Shown here: positions 12,811 through 25,459 of the stretch, piece after piece
Layout of the letters: each line of letters begins with the position of its first letter
Numbering within the stretch: position 1 is the stretch's first letter
Assembly (NCBI GenBank): GCA_949825065.1
Contig: OX463848.1
Coordinates: 43,968,901-44,032,900 of the forward strand
From: Odontocerum albicorne
Taxonomy: Eukaryota; Arthropoda; Insecta; Trichoptera; Odontoceridae
Length of the DNA: 64,000 bases
Direction of reading: 5' to 3'
Position numbers and translations under genes: made by a program
Notes under the pieces: model-generated
What the model was told of the DNA's origin: nothing
Seen by the model: the letters and a program-made list of their open reading frames with translations, nothing else
The model's database searches: none

Positions 12811-15800
12811 ATTGATAAGCGATATTAATAACCCTCAAATACCAAAAAACAAGTGTTTTGTGAGTAAAATATTTTTTGATCTGTTTCGTCTTTTGATACT
12901 AAAAACCTATCAAGTTTCGTCAATTTTTTTTGTCTATTTTCATATAATTACTTACTTATTATTGATAAGCGATATTAATAACCCTCAAATACCAAAAAAA
13001 CAAGTGTTTTGTGAGATAAATATTTTTTGCGCATTTTCGTCTATTGAGGCTTAAATCCTTTCAAGTTTAGTCAAATTTTTTTTGTCTGATTTCATATTAT
13101 TTCTTACTTATTATTGATAAGCGATATTAATAACCCTCAAATACCAAAAAACAAGTGTTTTGTGAGATAAATATTTTTGCGCATTTTCGTCTATTGAGGC
13201 TTAAATCCTTTCAAGTTTAGTCAAAAATTTTTTGTCTGATTTCATATTATTTCTTACTTATTATTGATAAGCGATATTAATAACCCTCAAATACAAAAAA
13301 ACAAGTGTTTTTTGAGATATTTTTTTTGCGCATTTTCGTCTATTGAGGCTTAAATCCTTTCAAGTTTAGTCAATTTTTTTTTGTCTGATTTCATATTATT
13401 TCTTACTTATTATTGATAACCGATATTAATAACCCTCAAATACCAAAAAACAAGTGTTTTGTGAGTAAAATATTTTTTGATCTGTTTCGTCCTTTTAGAC
13501 TAAGAACCTTTCAAGTTTAGTCAATTTTTTTTTGTCTGATTTCATATTATTTCATACTTACTATTGATAAGCGATATTAATAACCCTCAAATACCAAAAA
13601 ACAAGTGTTTTGTGAGATAAATATTTTTTGCGCATTTTCGTCTATTGAGGCTTAAATCCTTTCAAGTTTAGTTAATTTTTTTTTGTCTGATTTCATATTA
13701 TTTCTTACTTATTATTGATAAGCGATATAAATAACCCTCAAATACCAAAAAACAAGTGTTTTGTGAGATAAATATTTTTTGCGCATTTTCGTCTATTGAG
13801 GCTTAAATCCTTTCAAGTTTAGTCATTTTTTTTTAGTCTGATTTCATATTATTTCTAACTTATTATTGATAAGCGATATTAATAACCCTCAAATACCAAA
13901 AAACAAGTGTTTTGTGAGTTAAATATTTTTTGATCTGTTTCGTCTTTTGAGACTTGTAACCTTTCAAGTTTGGTCAATTTTTTTTGTCTGATTTCATATT
14001 ATTTCTTACTTATTATTGATAAGCGATATTAATAACCCTCAAATACCAAAAAACAAGTGTTTTGTGAGTAAAATATTTTTTGATCTGTTTCGTCTTTTGA
14101 TACTAAAAACCTATCAAGTTTCGTCAATTTTTTTTGTCTATTTTCATATAATTACTTACTTATTATTGATAAGCGATATTAATAACCCTCAAATACCAAA
14201 AAACAAGTGTTTTGTGAGATAAATATTTTTTGCGCATTTTCGTCTATTGAGGCTTAAATCCTTTCAAGTTTAGTCAAATTTTTTTTGTCTGATTTCATAT
14301 TATTTCTTACTTATTATTGATAAGCGATATTAATAACCCTCAAATACCAAAAAACAAGTGTTTTGTGAGATAAATATTTTTGCGCATTTTCGTCTATTGA
14401 GGCTTAAATCCTTTCAAGTTTAGTCAAAAATTTTTTGTCTGATTTCATATTATTTCTTACTTATTATTGATAAGCGATATTAATAACCCTCAAATACAAA
14501 AAAACAAGTGTTTTTTGAGATATTTTTTTTGCGCATTTTCGTCTATTGAGGCTTTAATCCTTTCAAGTTTAGTCAATTTTTTTTTGTCTGATTTCATATT
14601 ATTTCTTACTTATTATTGATAACCGATATTAATAACCCTCAAATACCAAAAAACAAGTGTTTTGTGAGTAAAATATTTTTTGATCTGTTTCGTCCTTTTA
14701 GACTAAGAACCTTTCAAGTTTAGTCAATTTTTTTTTGTCTGATTTCATATTATTTCATACTTACTATTGATAAGCGATATTAATAACCCTCAAATACCAA
14801 AAAACAAGTGTTTTGTGAGATAAATATTTTTTGCGCATTTTCGTCTATTGAGGCTTAAATCCTTTCAAGTTTAGTTAATTTTTTTTTGTCTGATTTCATA
14901 TTATTTCTTACTTATTATTGATAAGCGATATAAATAACCCTCAAATACCAAAAAACAAGTGTTTTGTGAGATAAATATTTTTTGCGCATTTTCGTCTATT
15001 GAGGCTTAAATCCTTTCAAGTTTAGTCATTTTTTTTTAGTCTGATTTCATATTATTTCTAACTTATTATTGATAAGCGATATTAATAACCCTCAAATACC
15101 AAAAAACAAGTGTTTTGTGAGTTAAATATTTTTTGATCTGTTTCGTCTTTTGAGACTTGTAACCTTTCAAGTTTGGTCAATTTTTTTTGTCTAATTTCAT
15201 ATTATTTCTTACTTATTATTGATAAGCGATATTAATAACCCTCAAATACCAAAAAACAAGTGTTTTGTGAGTAAAATATTTTTTGATCTGTTTCGTCTTT
15301 TGATACTAAAAACCTATCAAGTTTCGTCAATTTTTTTTGTCTATTTTCATATAATTACTTACTTATTATTGATAAGCGATATTAATAACCCTCAAATACC
15401 AAAAAACAAGTGTTTTGTGAGATAAATATTTTTTGCGCATTTTCGTCTATTGAGGCTTAAATCCTTTCAAGTTTAGTCAATTTTTTTTTGTCTGATTTCA
15501 TATTATTTCTTACTTATTATTGATAAGCGATATTAATAACCCTCAAATACCAAAAAACAAGTGTTTTGTGAGATAAATATTTTTGCGCATTTTCGTCTAT
15601 TGAGGCTTAAATCCTTTCAAGTTTAGTCAAATTTTTTTTCTCTGATTTCATATTATTTCTTACTTATTATTGATAAGCGATATTAATAACCCTCAAATAC
15701 AAAAAAAACAAGTGTTTTTTGAGATATTTTTTTTGCGCATTTTCGTCTATTGAGGCTTAAATCCTTTCAAGTTTAGTCAATTTTTTTTTGTCTGATTTCA

Positions 15801-15969
15801 TATTATTTCTTACTTATTATTGATAACCGATATTAATAACCCTCAAATACCAAAAAACAAGTGTTTTGTGAGTAAAATATTTTTTGATCTGTTTCGTCCT
15901 TTTAGACTAAGAACCTTTCAAGTTTGGTCAATTTTTTTTTGTCTGATTTCATATTATTTCATACTTATT
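12811..15969 (+). repeat. 8-mer higher-order repeat, copies 1-2 and five units of a third
   Basis: Units 12,811-14,014 and 14,015-15,217 are each eight monomers (about 1,204 and 1,203 bp) in the order B, A, A with shortened tttttgcg, F, D1, A with gttaattt, A with agtctg, G-like with gagacttgtaacc. A third unit starts at 15,218 and keeps the first five monomers to 15,969, then switches to an A-E-hybrid series. The D1 unit in the third copy has tttggtcaa rather than tttagtcaa. Confidence 0.9.
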
Positions 15970-18900
15970 ATTGATAAGCGATATTAATAACCCTCAAATA
16001 CAAAAAAACAAGTGTTTTGTGAGATAAATATTTTTTGCGCATTTTCGTCTATTGAGGCTTAAATCCTTTCAAGTTTAGTCAATTTTTTTTTGTCTGATTT
16101 CATATTATTTCTTATTTATTATTGATAAGCGATATAAATAACCCTCAAATACCAAAAAACAAGAGTTTTGTGAGTAAAATATTTTTTGATCTGTTTCGTC
16201 TTTTGATTTTAAAAACCTATCAAATTTCGTAAATTTTTTTTTGTCTATTTTCATATAATTACTTACTTATTATTGATAAGCGATATAAATAACCCTCAAA
16301 TACCAAAAAACAAGTGTTTTGTGAGTAAAATATTTTTTGATCTGTTTCGTCTATTGAGGCTTAAATCTTTTCAAGTTTAGTCAATTTTTTTTTGTCTGAT
16401 TTCATATTATTTCTTACTTATTATTGATAAGCGATATTAATAACCCTCAAATACCAAAAAACAAGTGTTTTGTGAGATAAATATTTTTTGCGCATTTTCG
16501 TCTACTGAGGCTTAAATCCTTTCAAGTTTAGTCAATTTTTTTTTGTCTGATTTCATATTATTTCTTACTTATTATTGATAAGCGATATAAATAACCCTCA
16601 AATACCAAAAAACAAGTGTTTTGTGAGATAAATATTTTTTGCGCATTTTCGTCTATTGAGGCTAAAATCCTTTCAAGCGTCGTCAATTTGTTTTTGTCTG
16701 ATTTCATATTATTTCTTACTTATTATTGATAAGCGATATTAATAACCCTCAAATACCAAAAAACAAGTGTTTTGTGAGTAAAATATTTTTTGATCTGTTT
16801 CGTCTTTTGAGACTAAGAACCTTTCAAGTTTGGTCAATTTTTTTTTGTCTAATTTCATATAATTACTTACTTACTATTGATAAGCGATATTAATAACCCT
16901 CAAATACCAAAAAACAAGTGTTTTGTGAGATAAATATTTTTTGCGCATTTTCGTCTATTGAGGCTTAAATCCTTTCAAGTTTAGTCATTTTTTTTAGTCT
17001 GATTTCATATTATTTCTTACTTATTATTGATTAGCGATATTAATAACCCTCAAATACCAAAAAACAAGTGTTTTGTGAGATAAATATTTTTTGCGCATTT
17101 TCGTCTATTGAGGCTTAAATCCTTTCAAGTTTAGTCATTTTTTTTTAGTCTGATTTTATATTATTTCTTACTTATTATTGATAAGCGATATTAATAACCC
17201 TCAAATACCAAAAAACAAGTGTTTTGTGAGTAAAATATTTTTTGATCTGTTTCGTCTTTTGATACTAAAAACCTATCAAGTTTCGTCAATTTTTTTTTGT
17301 ATATTTTCATATAATTACTTACTTATTATTGATAAGCGATATTAATAACCCTCAAATACCAAAAAACAAGTGTTTTGTGAGATAAATATTTTTTTGCGCA
17401 TTTTCGTCTATTGAGGCTTAAATCCTTACAAGTTTATCAATTTTTTTTTGTCTGATTTCATATTATTTCATACTAATTATTGATAAGCGATATTAATAAC
17501 CCTCAAATACCAAAAAACAAGTGTTTTGTGAGTTAAATATTTTTTGATCTGTTTCGTCTTTTGAGACTTATAACCTTTCAAGTTTGGTCAAATTTTTTTT
17601 GTCTGATTTCATATTATTTCTTACTTATTATTGATAAGCGATATTAATAACCCTCAAATACCAAAAAACAAGTGTTTTGTGAGTAAAATATTTTTTGATC
17701 TGTTTCGTCTTTTGAGACTAAAAACCTATCAATTTTCGTCAATTTTTTTTTGTCTAATTTCATATAATTACTTACTTATTATTTATAAGCGATATAAATA
17801 ACCCTTAAATACCAAAAAACAAGTGTTTTGTGAGATAAATATTTTTTGCGCATTTTCGTCTATTGAGGCTTAAATCCTTTCAAGTTTAGTCATTTTTTTT
17901 TGTCTGATTTCATATTATTTCTTACTTATTATTGATAAGCGATATTAATAACCCTCAAATACCAAAAAACAAGTGTTTTGTGAGACAAATATTTTTTGCG
18001 CATTTTCGTCTATTGAGGCTTAAATCCTTTCAAGTTTAGTCAATTTTTTTTGTCTGATTTCATATTATTTCTTACTTATTATTGATAAGCGATATTAATA
18101 ACCCTCAAATACCAAAAAACAAGTGTTTGGTGAGTTAAATATTTTTTGCGCATTTTCGTCTATAAAGGGTAAAATCCTTTCAAGTTTGGTCAATTTTTTT
18201 TGTCTGATTTCATATTATTACTTACTTATTATTGATAAGCGATATAAAAAACCCTCAAATACCAAAAAACAAGTGTTTTGTGAGATAAATATTTTTTGCG
18301 CATTTTCGTCTATTGAGGCTTAAATCCTTTCAAGTTTAGTCAATTTTTTTTTGTCTGATTTCATATTATTTCTTACTTATTATTGATAAGCGATATTAAT
18401 AACCCTCAAATACCAAAAAACAAGTGTTTTGTGAGTAAAATATTTTTTGATCTGTTTCGTCTTTTGATACTAAAAACCTATCAAGTTTCGTCAATTTTTT
18501 TTTGTATATTTTCATATAATTACTTACTTATTATTGATAAGCGATATTAATAACCCTCAAATACCAAAAAACAAGTGTTTTGTGAGATAAATATTTTTTG
18601 CGCATTTTCGTCTATTGAGGCTTAAATCCTTTCAAGTTTAGTCATTTTTTTCTGTCTGATTTAATATTATTTCTTACTTATTATTGATAAGCGATATTAA
18701 TAACCCTCAAATACCAAAAAACAGGTGTTTTGTGAGTTAAATATTTTTTGCGCATTTTCGTCTATAAAGGGTAAAATCCTTTCAAGTTTGGTCAATTTTT
18801 TTTGTCTATTTTCATATAATTACTTACTTATTATTGATAAGCGATATTAATAACCCTCAAATACCAAAAAACAAGTGTTTTGTGAGATAAATATTTTTTG

Positions 18901-21236
18901 CGCATTTTCGTCTATTGAGGCTAAAATCCTTTCAGGTTTCGTCAATTTTTTTTTGTCTGATTTCATATTATTTCTTACTTATTATTGATAAGCGATATTA
19001 ATAACCCTCAAATACCAAAAAACAAGTGTTTTGTGAGTAAAATATTTTTTGATCTGTTTCGTCTTTTGATACTAAAAACCTATCAAGTTTCGTCAATTTT
19101 TTTTTGTCTATTTTCATATAATTACTTACTTATTATTGATAAGCGATATTAATAACCCTCAATTACCAAAAAACAAGTGTTTTGTGAGATAAATATTTTT
19201 TGCGCATTTTCGTCTATAAAGGGTAAAATCCTTTCAAGTTTGGTCAATTTTTTTTGTCTGATTTCATATTATTTCTTACTTATTATTGATAAGCGATATT
19301 AATAACCCTCAAATACCAAAAAACAAGTGTTTTGTGAGTAAAATATTTTTTGATCTGTTTCGTCTTTTGATACTAAAAACCTATCAAGTTTCGTCAATTT
19401 TTTTTTGTATATTTTCATATAATTACTTACTTATTATTGATAAGCGATATTAATAACCCTCAAATACCAAAAAACAAGTGTTTTGTGAGATAAATATTTT
19501 TTTGCGCATTTTCGTCTATTGAGGCTTAAATCCTTTCAAGTTTAGTCAATTTTTTTTTGTCTGATTTCATATTATTTCATACTTATTATTGATAAGCGAT
19601 ATTAATAACCCTCCAATACCAAAAAACAAGTGTTTTGTGAGATAAATATTTTTTGCGCATTTTCGTCTATTGAGGCTTAAATCCTTTCAAGTTTGGTCAA
19701 TTTTTTTTGTCTGATTTCATATTATTTCTTACTTATTATTGATAAGCGATATTAATAACCCTCAAATACCAAAAAACAGGTGTTTTGTGAGTTAAATATT
19801 TTTTGCGCATTTTCGTCTATAAAGGGTAAAATCCTTTCAAGTTTGGTCAATTTTTTTGTCTGATTTCATATTATTACTTATTATTGATAAGCGATATTAA
19901 TAACCCTCAAATACCAAAAAACAAGTGTTTTGTGAGATAAATATTTTTTGCGCATTTTCGTCTATTGAGGCTAAAATCCTTTCAAGTTTCGTCAATTTTT
20001 TTTTGTCTGATTTCATATTATTTCTTACTTATTATTGATAACCGATATTAATAACCCTCAAATACCAAAAAACAAGTGTTTTGTGAGTAAAATATTTTTT
20101 GATCTGTTTCGTCCTTTTAGACTAAGAACCTTTGAAGTTTGGTCAATTTTTTTTTGTCTGATTTCATATTATTTCATACTTATTATTGATAAGCGATATT
20201 AATAACCCTCAAATACCAAAAAACAAGTGTTTTGTGAGATAAATATTTTTTGCGCATTTTCGTCTATTGAGGCTTAAATCCTTTCAAGTTTAGTCAATTT
20301 TTTTTTGTCTGATTTCATATTATTTCTTATTTATTATTGATAAGCGATATAAATAACCCTCAAATACCAAAAAACAAGTGTTTTGTGAGTAAAATATTTT
20401 TTGATCTGTTTCGTCTTTTGATTTTAAAAACCTATCAAGTTTCGTAAATTTTTTTTTGTCTATTTTCATATAATTACTTACTTATTATTGATAAGCGATA
20501 TAAATAACCCTCAAATACCAAAAAACAAGTGTTTTGTGAGTAAAATATTTTTTGATCTGTTTCGTCTATTGAGGCTTAAATCCTTTCAAGTTAGGCAATT
20601 TTTTTTAGTCTGATTTCATATTATTTCTTACTTATTATTGATAAGCGATATTAATAACCCTCAACTACCAAAAAACAAGTGTTTTGTGAGATAAATATTT
20701 TTTGCGCATTTTCGTCTACTGAGGCTTAAATCCTTTCAAGTTTAGTCAATTTTTTTTTGTCTGATTTCATATTATTTCTTACTTATTATTGATAAGCGAT
20801 ATTAATAACCCTCAAATACCAAAAAACAAGTGTTTTGTGAGATAAATATTTTTGCGCATTTTCGTCTATTGAGGCTTAAATCCTTTCAAGTTTAGTCAAA
20901 AGTTTTTTGGCTGATTTCATATTATTTCTTACTTATTATTGATAAGCGATATTAATAACCCTCAAATACAAAAAAAACAAGTGTTTTTTGAGATATTTTT
21001 TTTGCGCATTTTCGTCTATTGAGGCTTAAATCCTTTCAAGTTTAGTCAATTTTTTTTTGTCTGATTTCATATTATTTCTTACTTATTATTGATAACCGAT
21101 ATTAATAACCCTCAAATACCAAAAAACAAGTGTTTTGTGAGTAAAATATTTTTTGATCTGTTTCGTCCTTTTAGACTAAGAACCTTTCAAGTTTGGTCAA
21201 TTTTTTTTTTGTCTGATTTCATATTATTTCATACTT
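14015..21236 (+). repeat. Older large duplication, left copy (partner 25,460-~32,535)
   Basis: Offset is 11,445 bp from 14,015 to ~16,430, then about 11,294-11,298 bp. The 151-bp change comes from one ctactgagg A unit (~16,437-16,590) that the right copy lacks. Shared tags include caattttg after gtcgtc (~16,680 and 27,975), attttatatt, G, atttataagc, gagacaaat, gtttggtgag, tataaaaaaccc, aacaggtg, ctcaattacc, ctccaatacc, tttgaagttt, ctcaactacc and gtcaaaag with ttggctg. Homology ends near 21,236, where the left copy reads cttataattg. Confidence 0.88.
17630..17780 (+). repeat. Type G monomer exemplar (151 bp)
   Basis: G carries gatctgtttcg, tcttttgagactaaaaacc, tatcaattttcgtc and gtctaatttcatataattac. 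The unit that follows has an unusual start, atttataagc with gatataaataaccctt. This pair recurs at 8,291, 10,402, 17,781, 29,077 and 37,968 (positions of atttataagc), and was the main tag for measuring duplication offsets of 2,111, 7,379, 11,296 and 8,891 bp. Confidence 0.85.
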
Positions 21237-22228
21237 ATAATTGATAAGCGATATTAATAACCCTCAATTACCAAAAAACAAGTGTTTTGTGAGATAAATA
21301 TTTTTTGCGCATTTTCGTCTATAAAGGGTAAAATCCTTTCAAGTTTGGTCAATTTTTTTTGTCTGATTTCATATTATTACTTACTTATTATTGATAAGCG
21401 ATATTAATAACCCTCAAATACCAAAAAACAAGTGTTTTGTGAGATAAATATTTTTTGCGCATTTTCGTCTATTGAGGCTTAAATCCTTTCAAGTTTAGTC
21501 AATTTTTTTTTTGTCTGATTTCATATTATTTCTTACTTATTATTGATAAGCGATATTAATAACCCTCAAATACCAAAAAACAAGTGTTTTGTGAGTAAAA
21601 TATTTTTTGATCTGTTTCGTCTTTTGATACTAAAAACCTATCAAGTTTCGTCAATTTTTTTTTGTATATTTTCATATAATTACTTACTTATTATTGATAA
21701 GCGATATTAATAACCCTCAAATACCAAAAAACAAGTGTTTTGTGAGATAAATATTTTTTTGCGCATTTTCGTCTATTGAGGCTTAAATCCTTTCAAGTTT
21801 AGTCAATTTTTTTTTTGTCTGATTTCATATTATTTCATACTTATTATTTATAAGCGATATTAATAACCCTCAAATACCAAAAAACAAGTGTTTTGTGAGA
21901 TAAATATTTTTTGCGCATTTTCGTCTATTGAGGCTTAAATCCTTTCAAGTTTAGTCAATTTTTTTTGTCTGATTTCATATTATTTCTTACTTATTATTGA
22001 TAAGCGATATTAATAACCCTCAAATACCAAAAAACAGGTGTTTTGTGAGTTAAATATTTTTTGCGCATTTTCGTCTATAAAGGGTAAAATCCTTTCAAGT
22101 TTGGTCAATTTTTTTGTCTGATTTCATATTATTACTTATTATTGATAAGCGATATTAATAACCCTCAAATACCAAAAAACAAGTGTTTTGTGAGATAAAT
22201 ATTTTTTGCGCATTTTCGTCTATTGAGG
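19290..22228 (+). repeat. 15-monomer (~2,257-bp) duplication
   Basis: 19,290-19,970 is repeated at ~21,547-22,228. Both have a B unit with tgtatattttc, the seven-T A unit, aacaggtg with type C, and a 4-bp shortened junction (attattacttattattg, one actt missing). Differences include ctccaatacc versus ctcaaatacc and attgataag versus atttataag in one unit. The flanking ctcaattacc C-like units (~19,165 and ~21,266) fit the same exchange only roughly. Confidence 0.75.
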
Positions 22229-25200
22229 CTTAAATCCTTTCAAGTTTAGTCAATTTTTTTTTTGTCTGATTTCATATTATTTCTTATTTATTATTGATAA
22301 GCGATATAAATAACCCTCAAATACCAAAAAACAAGTGTTTTGTGAGTAAAATATTTTTTGATCTGTTTCGTCTTTTGATTTTAAAAACCTATCAAGTTTC
22401 GTAAATTTTTTTTTTGTCTATTTTCATATAATTACTTACTTATTATTGATAAGCGATATTAATAACCCTCAAATACCAAAAAACAAGTGTTTTGTGAGAT
22501 AAATATTTTTGCGCATTTTCGTCTATGGAGGCTTAAATCCTTTCAAGTTTAGTCAAAATTTTTTTGTCTGATTTCATATTATTTCTTACTTATTATTGAT
22601 AAGCGATATTAATAACCCTCAAATACAAAAAAAACAAGTGTTTTTTGAGATATTTTTTTTGCGCATTTTCGTCTATTGAGGCTTAAATCCTTTCAAGTTT
22701 AGTCAATTTTTTTTTGTCTGATTTCATATTATTTCTTACTTATTATTGATAACCGATATAAATAACCCTCAAATACCAAAAAACAAGTGTTTTGTGAGTA
22801 AAATATTTTTTGATCTGTTTCGTCCTTTTAGACTAAGAACCTTTCAAGTTTGGTCAATTTTTTTTTGTCTGATTTCATATTATTTCATACTTATTATTGA
22901 TAAGCGATATTAATAACCCTCAAATACCAAAAAACAAGTGTTTTGTGAGATAAATATTTTTTGCGCATTTTCGTCTATTGAGGCTTAAATCCTTTCAAGT
23001 TTAGTCAATTTTTTTTTGTCTGATTTCATATTATTTCTTATTTATTATTGATAAGCGATATAAATAACCCTCAAATACCAAAAAACAAGTGTTTTGTGAG
23101 TAAAATATTTTTTGATCTGTTTCGTCTTTTGATTTTAAAAACCTATCAAATTTCGTAAATTTTTTTTTGTCTATTTTCATATAATTACTTACTTATTATT
23201 GATAAGCGATATAAATAACCCTCAAATACCAAAAAACAAGTGTTTTGTGAGTAAAATATTTTTTGATCTGTTTCGTCTATTGAGGCTTAAATCCTTTCAA
23301 GTTTAGTCAATTTTTTTTTGTCTGATTTCATATTATTTCTTACTTATTATTGATAAGCGATATTAATAACCCTCAAATACCAAAAAACAAGTGTTTTGTG
23401 AGATAAATATTTTTTGCGCATTTTCGTCTACTGAGGCTTAAATCCTTTCAAGTTTAGTCAATTTTTTTTTGTCTGATTTCATATTATTTCTTACTTATTA
23501 TTGATTAGCGATATTAATTACCCTCAAATACCAAAAAACAAGTGTTTTGTGAGATAAATATTTTTTGCGCATTTTCGTCTATTGAGGCTTAAATCCTTTC
23601 AAGTTTAGTCATTTTTTTTTAGTCTGATTTCATATTATTTCTTACTTATTATTGATAAGCGATATTAATAACCCTCAAATACCAAAAAACAAGTGTTTTG
23701 TGAGTTAAATATTTTTTGATCTGTTTCGTCCTTTTAGACTAAGAACCTTTCAAGTTTGGTCAATTTTTTTTTGTCTGATTTCATATTATTTCATACTTAT
23801 TATTGATAAGCGATATTAATAACCCTCAAATACCAAAAAACAAGTGTTTTGTGAGATAAATATTTTTTGCGCATTTTCGTCTATTGAGGCTTAAATCCTT
23901 TCAAGTTTAGTCAATTTTTTTTTGTCTGATTTCATATTATTTCTTATTTATTATTGATAAGCGATATAAATAACCCTCAAATACCAAAAAACAAGTGTTT
24001 TGTGAGTAAAATATTTTTTGATCTGTTTCGTCTTTTGATTTTAAAAACCTATCAAGTTTCGTAAATTTTTTTTTGTCTATTTTCATATAATTACTTACTT
24101 ATTATTGATAAGCGATATTAATAACCCTCAAATACCAAAAAACAAGTGTTTTGTGAGATAAATATTTTTGCGCATTTTCGTCTATGGAGGCTTAAATCCT
24201 TTCAAGTTTAGTCAAAATTTTTTTGTCTGATTTCATATTATTTCTTACTTATTATTGATAAGCGATATTAATAACCCTCAAATACAAAAAAAACAAGTGT
24301 TTTTTGAGATATTTTTTTTGCGCATTTTCGTCTATTGAGGCTTAAATCCTTTCAAGTTTAGTCAATTTTTTTTTGTCTGATTTCATATTATTTCTTACTT
24401 ATTATTGATAACCGATATAAATAACCCTCAAATACCAAAAAACAAGTGTTTTGTGAGTAAAATATTTTTTGATCTGTTTCGTCCTTTTAGACTAAGAACC
24501 TTTCAAGTTTGGTCAATTTTTTTTTGTCTGATTTCATATTATTTCATACTTATTATTGATAAGCGATATTAATAACCCTCAAATACCAAAAAACAAGTGT
24601 TTTGTGAGATAAATATTTTTTGCGCATTTTCGTCTATTGAGGCTTAAATCCTTTCAAGTTTAGTCAATTTTTTTTTGTCTGATTTCATATTATTTCTTAT
24701 TTATTATTGATAAGCGATATAAATAACCCTCAAATACCAAAAAACAAGTGTTTTGTGAGTAAAATATTTTTTGATCTGTTTCGTCTTTTGATTTTAAAAA
24801 CCTATCAAATTTCGTAAATTTTTTTTTGTCTATTTTCATATAATTACTTACTTATTATTGATAAGCGATATAAATAACCCTCAAATACCAAAAAACAAGT
24901 GTTTTGTGAGTAAAATATTTTTTGATCTGTTTCGTCTATTGAGGCTTAAATCCTTTCAAGTTTAGTCAATTTTTTTTTGTCTGATTTCATATTATTTCTT
25001 ACTTATTATTGATAAGCGATATTAATAACCCTCAAATACCAAAAAACAAGTGTTTTGTGAGATAAATATTTTTTGCGCATTTTCGTCTACTGAGGCTTAA
25101 ATCCTTTCAAGTTTAGTCAATTTTTTTTTGTCTGATTTCATATTATTTCTTACTTATTATTGATTAGCGATATTAATTACCCTCAAATACCAAAAAACAA

Positions 25201-25383
25201 GTGTTTTGTGAGATAAATATTTTTTGCGCATTTTCGTCTATTGAGGCTTAAATCCTTTCAAGTTTAGTCATTTTTTTTTAGTCTGATTTCATATTATTTC
25301 TTACTTATTATTGATAAGCGATATTAATAACCCTCAAATACCAAAAAACAAGTGTTTTGTGAGTTAAATATTTTTTGATCTGT
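22143..25383 (+). repeat. 11-mer higher-order repeat, two copies 1,659 bp apart
   Basis: 22,143-23,724 and 23,802-25,383 are two near-identical runs. The shared order is A, E, A with tctatggagg and tttttgcg, F, D1 with gatataaataa, A with cttatttatt, E, hybrid gatctgtttcgtctattgagg, A with ctactgagg, A with gattagcg and attaattaccc, and a gagttaaat unit. The first copy then continues as D1 (ccttttagac), the second as gagacttgtaacc, which marks the exchange point. Confidence 0.88.
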
Positions 25384-25459
25384 TTCGTCTTTTGAGACTT
25401 GTAACCTTTCAAGTTTGGTCAATTTTTTTTGTCTGATTTCATATTATTTCTTACTTATT

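Noticed and set aside
22523..22530. ATG codons created by variants (tctatggagg, gatgtgtttcg, tattgatgctt) as true starts.
   Set aside because: Each opens only a short frame within satellite sequence, and the variants are copied with their blocks, not selected as starts.
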